A stretch of 38,709 nucleotides of DNA, taken from assembly GCA_004293365.1 (NCBI GenBank), contig RDYN01000092.1, forward strand, positions 1-38,709, read 5' to 3'. Under the pieces are notes generated by a model. It had not been told where the DNA came from. It saw only the letters and a program-made list of their open reading frames with translations, and searched no databases. The position numbers were made by a program, and so were the translations under genes. Positions 33,696 to 38,709 of the stretch are shown here, piece by piece. This DNA is from Oscillatoriales cyanobacterium. GTDB lineage: Bacteria > Cyanobacteriota > Cyanobacteriia > Cyanobacteriales > Microcoleaceae. Each line of letters begins with the position of its first letter. The first letter of the stretch is position 1.

Positions 33696-34184
33696 CTAGC
33701 TTAGAGCGTTGACTGCGTAGTCGAGGTAGGAATTGGCTTCAGTTGCAGCATCGCCACTCAAACCGTGGTTGGCTTTGATGTACTTGAGAGCTTCAACATA
33801 CCAGCTAGGAGACAATTCAAATGTCCGGTTGATTTCGTCAATACCTGCAATCAGGTACTCGTCCATCGGACCTGTGCCGCCTGCAACTAAGCAGTAGGTT
33901 ACCATCCGCAGGTAGTAGCCGATGTCGCGGGAGCACTTAGCTTTACCGGTTGAGGTAGAAGCGTAGTTTGGCCCTTGCATTTGTTGGGTGTACGGGAACT
34001 TGTTGTACACAGCTTGAGCTGCACCGTCGATCAAGCGCGCAGAGTTGGCGCTCAAAGACTTGGCTGCTTCCAAACCTGCTGCTGCTTGGCGGAAACGACC
34101 GAAGGCTACTTGCAATTCGGTGCTGCTCAGGAAGCGGCCTTGAGAATCGGCGGCGGTTACTGCTTCAGTCAAAGGGGTTTTCAT
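33696..34184 (-). CDS. cpcA: Phycocyanin alpha subunit
   Basis: 162 residues, the standard length. Chromophore Cys84 is in [13 protein letters not shown] (81-93). The N-terminus MKTPLTEAV and C-terminus [11 protein letters not shown] are typical of CpcA and exclude allophycocyanin or phycoerythrocyanin. Together with CpcB it forms the light-harvesting hexamer discs of the rods, with phycocyanobilin attached by CpcE/F. It follows cpcB after 107 bases. Confidence 0.99.
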   Translation of the reverse strand: MKTPLTEAVTAADSQGRFLSSTELQVAFGRFRQAAAGLEAAKSLSANSARLIDGAAQAVYNKFPYTQQMQGPNYASTSTGKAKCSRDIGYYLRMVTYCLVAGGTGPMDEYLIAGIDEINRTFELSPSWYVEALKYIKANHGLSGDAATEANSYLDYAVNALS

Positions 34185-34291
34185 TGTTCTGCTGTCTCCC
34201 TAATGTTGTTTTGTTTGTACCAAAATGATTGCTTGTAAATAATGCGATCGCTCGCTTCTTTACAGGAAGAAATGTTCGCGCTTGGCTATTT

Positions 34292-34810
34292 TTAGCCTAC
34301 TGCATTAGCTGCGCGGTCGAAGTAGCTGCCGATTTCAGACATCAGCGAGCTGCAATCACCACGGGTAACGCCGTTGGGGTCGTTAGCGATCGCGATCGCT
34401 GCTTCTTTCATTTTTTGCACGCCGGTCGCAACGGATGCACCTGGAGTTCCCAGAGCTTGGTAGGTTTCGCGCAGACCGTTCAAGCAACGATCGTCTAGAA
34501 CACTGGCGTCGCCTGCGAAGGTTGCGTAGGTGACGTAGCGCAAAATGATTTCCATGTCGCGCAAGCAAGCGGCCATGCGGCGGCTGGTGTATGCGTTGCC
34601 ACCAGGGGCGATCAACTGAGGCTGTTCAGCAAACAAAGAGCGAGCTGCGTTAGCGACGATTGTGGATGCGTTACCGGTGATGCGGTTTACTGCGTCAATC
34701 CGCTTGTTGGCGTCAGAAACCATGCTGCTGAGAGCATCTAGTTGGCCAGCAGCCAAAAATTCGCCGCGAGCGTCTGCTTGGGAAACCACTTTTGTAAATG
34801 CGTCAAACAT
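34292..34810 (-). CDS. cpcB: Phycocyanin beta subunit
   Basis: 172 residues. Chromophore sites are Cys82 (AACLRDME) and Cys153 (GDCSSL). Asn72 (GGNAY) is the residue methylated by CpcM in this family. Begins [17 protein letters not shown]. First gene of the operon, with AGGAGAG about 8 bases before the start, a strong ribosome binding site fitting a highly expressed protein. Confidence 0.99.
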   Translation of the reverse strand: MFDAFTKVVSQADARGEFLAAGQLDALSSMVSDANKRIDAVNRITGNASTIVANAARSLFAEQPQLIAPGGNAYTSRRMAACLRDMEIILRYVTYATFAGDASVLDDRCLNGLRETYQALGTPGASVATGVQKMKEAAIAIANDPNGVTRGDCSSLMSEIGSYFDRAANAVG

Positions 34811-35010
34811 GAACGAACTCTCCTACTTTCTTTGAGTTAATTGAGTTTGGTTGCGGTATAAAACCGTTAAGTTAAATTTGTTCAGGCCCGTAAGCCTGCC
34901 AGGGTTGAAGGTTGACGCCAGCTATGCGCTAGCTGGTCGGCTCGTTCTCTCCCTTTCCGCTACCTGCACTATTATGACATTGTAACGGACGTTTAAGAAA
35001 CCTTAGAAAA
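34811..35010 (-). promoter_or_regulatory. Leader and probable promoter of the cpc operon
   Basis: A long leader with a strong AGGAGAG site precedes cpcB. On the minus strand a -10-like CATAAT (34971-34976) follows a weak TTCTTA 17 bases upstream, giving a leader of about 150 bases. In it lies a hairpin CCAGCTAGCGCATAGCTGG and a second stem-like GGCAGGC..GCCTG. The promoter assignment is tentative. Confidence 0.35.
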
Positions 35011-35713
35011 TTTTACATCTTTTATGAGATGCGACAAACCTTGTTAATCAGTGTTTTTGTTAACTTTCGCCTGTCGTTTCAACCCTCTGATAACCTTTAT
35101 ACAATGCTCGCGAGTGTTTGTTTATTACAATTTATTACAGAACTTATCTCTCTGAGAAGGTAAATTGAGGTGGGGCGAGTGCTGGCAAATCTCCTCTCTG
35201 GGATAGATGCCACATTGCAGCGGTAAACTGCCGATCGAGAGATTGTCTGTGATGTTCGAGGGCCCTATGGCGATAAAATCAGAGAAAATTCGAGCAAAAA
35301 AGCAGACAGGGAAAGGATTTGATGATTTTTGACCCGGAATTGAAATATAGGATGTAAATGCAGTAAAAATTAATTCTAGAGTTTGCTTCCATCGCCCTTG
35401 TCGTTACCAGAAAGAATTGGTTGAAAGCCCCAAGTCTTTGAGGGAGAAATTAAAATCAGACTATTCATTACTCCAATCCTCGGACTTATAGGTAGAGGTC
35501 GCTCTCAAACTGTCAACTGTCAAGCGGTCAACTGTTGAACGTGTCCCGCCCCAAATTGTCCCGCAGACCGATCGCCTCTATTGCCTTGGACTGGGCAAAG
35601 CCGAATAATTAAGAAAAGTTAACAAAATTTAAGTTTTGCTAAAACAAGCCAGGGGGAATAGGGAAAAAGCAAAAATTATGCCTGATGCAGGATGTTGGCA
35701 GAATTTGGTGTTG
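35011..35713. other. Intergenic upstream of the cpc operon
   Basis: About 700 bases without a recognisable gene. There is a short CAACTGT tract at 35508-35537 (with TCAAGCGGT in the middle), otherwise AT-rich sequence. Upstream regulatory sites of cpcB may be here, but I cannot name any. Confidence 0.45.
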
Positions 35714-35925
35714 TTGACACTCCCCTGCCGTGCATGCGAAGGGATTCTTTGTTCATAGACTCAACTTGCTTGCGACTGGATTTCTGAGCGTCAAAGTAGA
35801 GGTCGAATCTCCCAAAGCGTTCGGGTTTAAGACCCAAGTTCCGGTATGCCCTACCGTACTCAAGGCTGATTTCAGAATATTAATCGCTGCGTTCCAATCC
35901 CTATCCATAACAAATCCACATTCAC

Positions 35926-37371
35926 CGAAAAACGAGCGGGAAGCCCCTGGCTTTAGACATGGGGAGGAACTTGGAATGCGGTTTCAACCGCCTTCAATAT
36001 TTTTTTGTATAGGTTGTTTTGCAGGCCTATTTAAATTTTTAATCAAGAATACCATGCTAATATAAACCAAGGAGGAAAACAGAATGTATTGATGCCAGCA
36101 AAATCTAATTAGTCCAGACAAAGACTTGAAAGCAGTCTTAGAATTCTTGTGCAGTGAAGCCTCAAAATTAATTAATTGTGGAACTTACTATGCCCGACAA
36201 CTATTCTTCAAGACTGGAAGAATACCGAGTAGAACCAAGCTGCATAAAGTTTTAGGAACGGAAAATCAAAACATCCACTACAAAGTTTTCTATTCAGATA
36301 CCGCACAGCAGATATTAACTAGCGTTGCTGAGTCTTTCAAGTCCTATTTGGGTTTACTCAATGGACTCAAAGAAGGAATCGTGACGCAACATCCCAGACT
36401 GCCTGGATACAGACAAGGCGGATTAGCGCTGGTGACATTTACAGGTAGATCGGTCAAATTAAAAGATGGAATGTTGCGATTTCCTTTAGGGAAGCAAGTT
36501 AAAGCTTGGTTTGGCATAGATGCGTTCTATCTACCCCTGCCATCTAACTTAGACTATTCTGCTATTCGAGAGTACAGGATTTTACCCAGGAACGGATGTT
36601 TTTATCTGGAGTTGGTTTACCAAAAACCAACTGTTCAATCCGATGTGAACGTTGATTCTGTATTGATGATAGACCACGGGATGGACAACTGGATAACTTG
36701 TGTCAGCAATATTGGAACTTCATTCATTGTAGACGGAAGGCATCTCAAGTCCATCAATCAAGGCTACAACAAACGAGTGGCAACCTTGATGTCTGGGAAA
36801 GACAATGGATTCTGGTCGAAAAGACTGGAACGGCTGACCGAAAACAGAAATAGAACAATGCGGGATGCGGTTAACAAAGCCCCTCGTAAAGTTATCAATC
36901 ATTGTGTATCATCCAAAATTGGTACAGTTGTATTTGGATGGAACAAGAATCAGAAAGATTCGATAAATCTGGGCGCAAAGACCAATCAAAAATTTGTTCA
37001 GATTCCCACGGGTCGGTTAAAAGATAGAATTGCTCAACTGTGCAAGCAGTACGGTATCAAATTTATTGAAACCGAAGAATCCTATACCTCGAAAACTTCT
37101 TTTTTAGATGCTGACGAACTGCCTAAATTCGGTGCGAAACCCGAAGGGTGGAAAGCTTCTGGAACAAGAATCAAGCGTGGATTATATCGGACTGCGAAGG
37201 GGTGGCTAATTTAATGCAGATTGTAATGGTTGTGCAAATATTGGTCGCAAAGTAGCAACAATACTTGGACTCGATCGAGCGTGGAGTTGGTAGAGGTGAC
37301 TTGTCAGCACCTGTAAGACTTAAGTTATGGTCTTATGAATCCCCGTCCCTTTAGGGCTGGGGAGTTGTCAA
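35926..37371 (+). mobile_element. IS200/IS605-type tnpB element nested in another tnpB gene
   Basis: The left end CGAAAAACGAGCGGGAAGCC follows host TTCAC. The right end GAATCCCCGTCCCTTTAGGG continues CTGGGGAGTTGTCAA and ends at 37371. 1446 bases, no target duplication. Ends resemble the elements at 18241-19499 and 14231-14612. Boundaries are fixed because removal reunites the host tnpB frame. No tnpA gene is present. Confidence 0.87.
36084..37354 (+). pseudogene. tnpB: tnpB-type nuclease gene with three disabling lesions
   Basis: A good ribosome binding site (GGAGGAAAACAG) precedes ATG 36084, but codon 3 is TGA (reading M-Y-stop-C-Q-Q-N-L-I). The frame then is open for about 370 codons: NCGTYYARQLFFKTGR, LGKQVKAWFGIDAFYLPLP, the first RuvC Asp in MIDHGMDNW, FGWNKNQK and FIETEESYTSKTSF. 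At about 37211 an extra T ends the frame after GWLI. The expected continuation NADCNGCANIGRKVATILGL, with the last RuvC Asp, is in the next frame. A further +1 shift near 37276-37283 leads to VGRGDLSAPVRLKLWSY and a stop inside the right-end hairpin. The position of the second RuvC Glu is Gly-Trp-Asn here. The nearby Glu in TEESYTSK may take its place in this subfamily. Confidence 0.85.
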
Positions 37372-37666
37372 AAGCGTGGGTTCTTACGGATAGGGATTTT
37401 TTTACGATTGCACCGCAATTTGAACATTTTTGTGAAGTATAAGCAGGATTGACGGCAATCGTCACCCGACCAAATTTCACACCAAAATACTCCAACCACT
37501 TTCTGAATTGATACCAACCTGCGTCATTAATTGATTTAGCGAGACAGTGATTCTTCACTAGGTTTTTAATCCTCAAATCTGCCTTCGGCACGGCGAAGCG
37601 CCTACGTAAGCGACCAAATCGGGTAGGGTCGAGGAGAAATATTACTACTTCTCCCCTCCCATCCGC

Positions 37667-37700
37667 AACCGTGCTTGCGACTTTCACCGCACACGGCTAC
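37667..37700 (-). ncRNA. Group II intron domain V
   Basis: 34 bases, the exact usual size, with AGC near the 5' side, GTGCGGTGAAAGTCGCA in the middle and CACGGTT closing the stem. This is the catalytic core hairpin of group II introns. The stop codon of the intron protein (37684-37686) lies inside it. Confidence 0.88.
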
Positions 37701-38625
37701 TCAATGTGCTTTCTTTTGTCATTACAGAACTTCCACTGCCATCATTAGCAGTCTTTTCGTCGTGACAGTGCCGATGCAACAGTTGTAGGTTTTTCCACTC
37801 ATCCTTACCGCCTAGCGCTCTAGGGATTTTGTGGTCTACTTCCATCACATCCCATTCTTGGAAGCGTAGTTCGCACCAAGGACATTTACCCTTTTGTTGC
37901 TTAAGCAACTTAGCCTTTCGACTGGGCATTTCAGGGTGTATCCCCAGTCTTGAACTCCAGTAAACTGTGTCACCGTCGAAAGGGCTTTTATCGCCTTTGA
38001 CTTTCACATAGCTGGTGCTACTGCTGCTAAATTCGCTATGTGAAAATAACCGAAGGGGGTTCGCTTTCCCTTCTTTGGTTGCGAATACCCAGTTTTTGCC
38101 ATCTGTTGAAAGCCAGTATTTGATGTGACCATCATTAATGTTTCCACAGCGGCGTTTTGCCCATCTACGGAGTTTCAGGTAGGTGAGGTAATCTTGTTTA
38201 GATAGTTCTCCGACTGTTTGAGCGTCAGAATTGGAGTAATAAGAAGTCCATCCCCTTATGACAGGGTTGAGGTCTTTAATTAATTTCGCTTGTGGCGATG
38301 ACCTATGTTTTCTGATGAGTTTTCCAATTTCCTCTTGGTGTACCTTACTCGCCTCCTTTGATGGGGTGATGAGAGTTCTGAATCCCAATATCCTACCCTG
38401 TGCGTTTTTGGCGCTTTGGTATTTACCGACTCGGTATTGTTGGATGTGATGACCAAGAAAGTCGAAACCAGCTTTACCATCCTCACTCAACTCTGTATAA
38501 AGCGTGTGAGTTAGTCTCGTCTTTTCAGGTTTCAGTTGCAGACCTATGCCAGCTAACCATTCCGATATAATTTCTCGGCATCTTTGTATCACGGTTAATT
38601 CTTCGTGTAAAAGTCGGGTAAAGAG
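37684..38625 (-). pseudogene. Group II intron-encoded protein, C-terminal part (maturase and HNH)
   Basis: 302 residues counted from the GTG at 38592. The first segment LLHEELTVIQRCREIISEWL to QLKPEKTRLTHT is the region just after the YADD motif of intron reverse transcriptases. Fingers, palm and YADD themselves are missing. The maturase X domain follows (GFDFLGHHIQQYRVG, about 42-150, ending RRWAKRRCG). An HNH endonuclease domain ends it: CPWC at 237-240, VDH at 252-254, then N268 and HRHCHDEK at 273-280. The upstream frame reads into ribozyme sequence (GRGLQRCNLFTRLLHEEL), so an internal deletion fused RNA domain to coding part near 38612-38620. It cannot reverse transcribe. Maturase help in splicing is not excluded. 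Confidence 0.87.
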
Positions 38626-38709
38626 ATTACATCGCTGTAACCCCCTCCCCTCAAAACCGGACTTGTACCTTTCAGCACATCCGGCTTAAGCAAATTACTA
38701 GCTTCCACA

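Larger units (their letters stand above)
35753..37590 (-). pseudogene. tnpB: Interrupted tnpB gene, middle and C-terminal segments
   Basis: Segment A (about 37590-37372) reads DLRIKNLVKNHCLAKSINDA and AVNPAYTSQKCSNCGAIVKK to SVRTHA. Segment B (35925-35753) reads ECGFVMDRDWNAAINILKSA to NPVASKLSL, then TGA. Removing 35926-37371 joins them as SVRTHACECGFVMDRDWN in frame. This gives a zinc ribbon CSNC..CEC and the third RuvC Asp in DRDWNAA. The N-terminal part, with the first RuvC Asp, lies beyond the intron outside the window. Without removal of both inserts no functional TnpB can be made. Confidence 0.88.
35714..38709 (-). mobile_element. Outer IS200/IS605-type element, interrupted twice, left end beyond the window
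   Basis: Right end on the minus strand: GAATCCCTTCGCATGCACGG then CAGGGGAGTGTCAA, ending at 35714. It carries a tnpB gene (C-terminus at 35753) interrupted by a second element (35926-37371) and by a group II intron (about 37618 onward). Both inserts lie within the tnpB gene. The left end and the N-terminal exon are outside the window. Confidence 0.8.
37618..38709 (-). mobile_element. Group II intron, 3' part, with internal deletion
   Basis: Runs from the window edge to about 37618. Seen are part of the ribozyme upstream of the open frame (38620-38709, with CCGGATGTGCTGAAAGGTAC and GGTTTTGAGGGGAGGGGG), a truncated intron protein, domain V (37667-37700) and a domain VI-like hairpin (GGAGAAGTAGTAATATTTCT then CC). 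The 3' splice site is close to ..CTACCCGAT. It sits within the outer tnpB gene on the same strand. The 5' end is outside the window. Confidence 0.82.

Noticed and set aside
35753..35925. First view: an independent tnpB fragment of its own
   Set aside because: It joins in frame with 37372-37590 once the inner element is removed, so it is the end of the same gene.

Overview
The window comes from a cyanobacterium, most likely a filamentous non-heterocystous one of the Oscillatoria/Microcoleus type (my inference). It carries a phycocyanin operon with its lyases, the cytochrome b6f pair petC-petA, psbQ, a carboxysome shell gene, a class I aldolase and a DevBCA exporter. The HIP1 octamer GCGATCGC is frequent, and gene borders are crowded with heptanucleotide tandem tracts and small palindromic elements, as is common in such genomes. 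No tRNA, rRNA or CRISPR array was seen.

Layout. 1-2.2 kb: two adjacent minus-strand genes, each broken by one lesion (an in-frame amber codon in a secreted protein, a one-base frameshift in a two-repeat protein). 2.6-9.7 kb: housekeeping photosynthesis genes (ccmK, DUF3067, petC, petA, an alpha/beta-hydrolase-fold protein, psbQ, a ThiO-like oxidase, a membrane protein) separated by repeats. 9.7-17.7 kb: NUDIX protein, M1 aminopeptidase with HEAT repeats, class I fructose-bisphosphate aldolase and an SDR enzyme, with several MITE-like elements, some nested. 17.7-20.2 kb: an MFS transporter gene split by an intact TnpB element whose exact removal restores the frame. 20.8-26.4 kb: an orphan cas6, a small ABM-like protein, devB-devC-devA and a divergent MarR regulator with a perfect 20-bp palindrome between them. 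26.9-34.8 kb: a response regulator, DUF2103, then the minus-strand phycocyanin locus cpcB-cpcA-(decayed linker)-cpcC-[repeat array]-cpcE-[unknown repeat protein]-cpcF. 35.7-38.7 kb: a nested set of mobile DNA. A minus-strand tnpB gene is interrupted both by a group II intron and by another tnpB element on the plus strand.

How it fits together. CpcB and CpcA form the phycocyanin rod discs, CpcC joins them, and CpcE/CpcF attach phycocyanobilin to CpcA Cys84. A 625-residue protein built from about seven ~60-residue repeats plus a TPR-like tail sits between cpcE and cpcF. It is the least explained gene here. PetC and PetA belong to cytochrome b6f, and PsbQ to photosystem II. DevB/C/A would form an exporter with a TolC-type outer membrane channel, probably controlled by the divergent MarR protein.

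The most notable pattern is a set of four IS200/IS605-type elements. All share a right-end hairpin ending in TCAA and all lack TnpA in the window. One is intact, one is an internally deleted 382-bp derivative 35 bp upstream of the aldolase gene, and two are nested. In two cases the empty site can be rebuilt at base resolution and the host reading frame is restored exactly.
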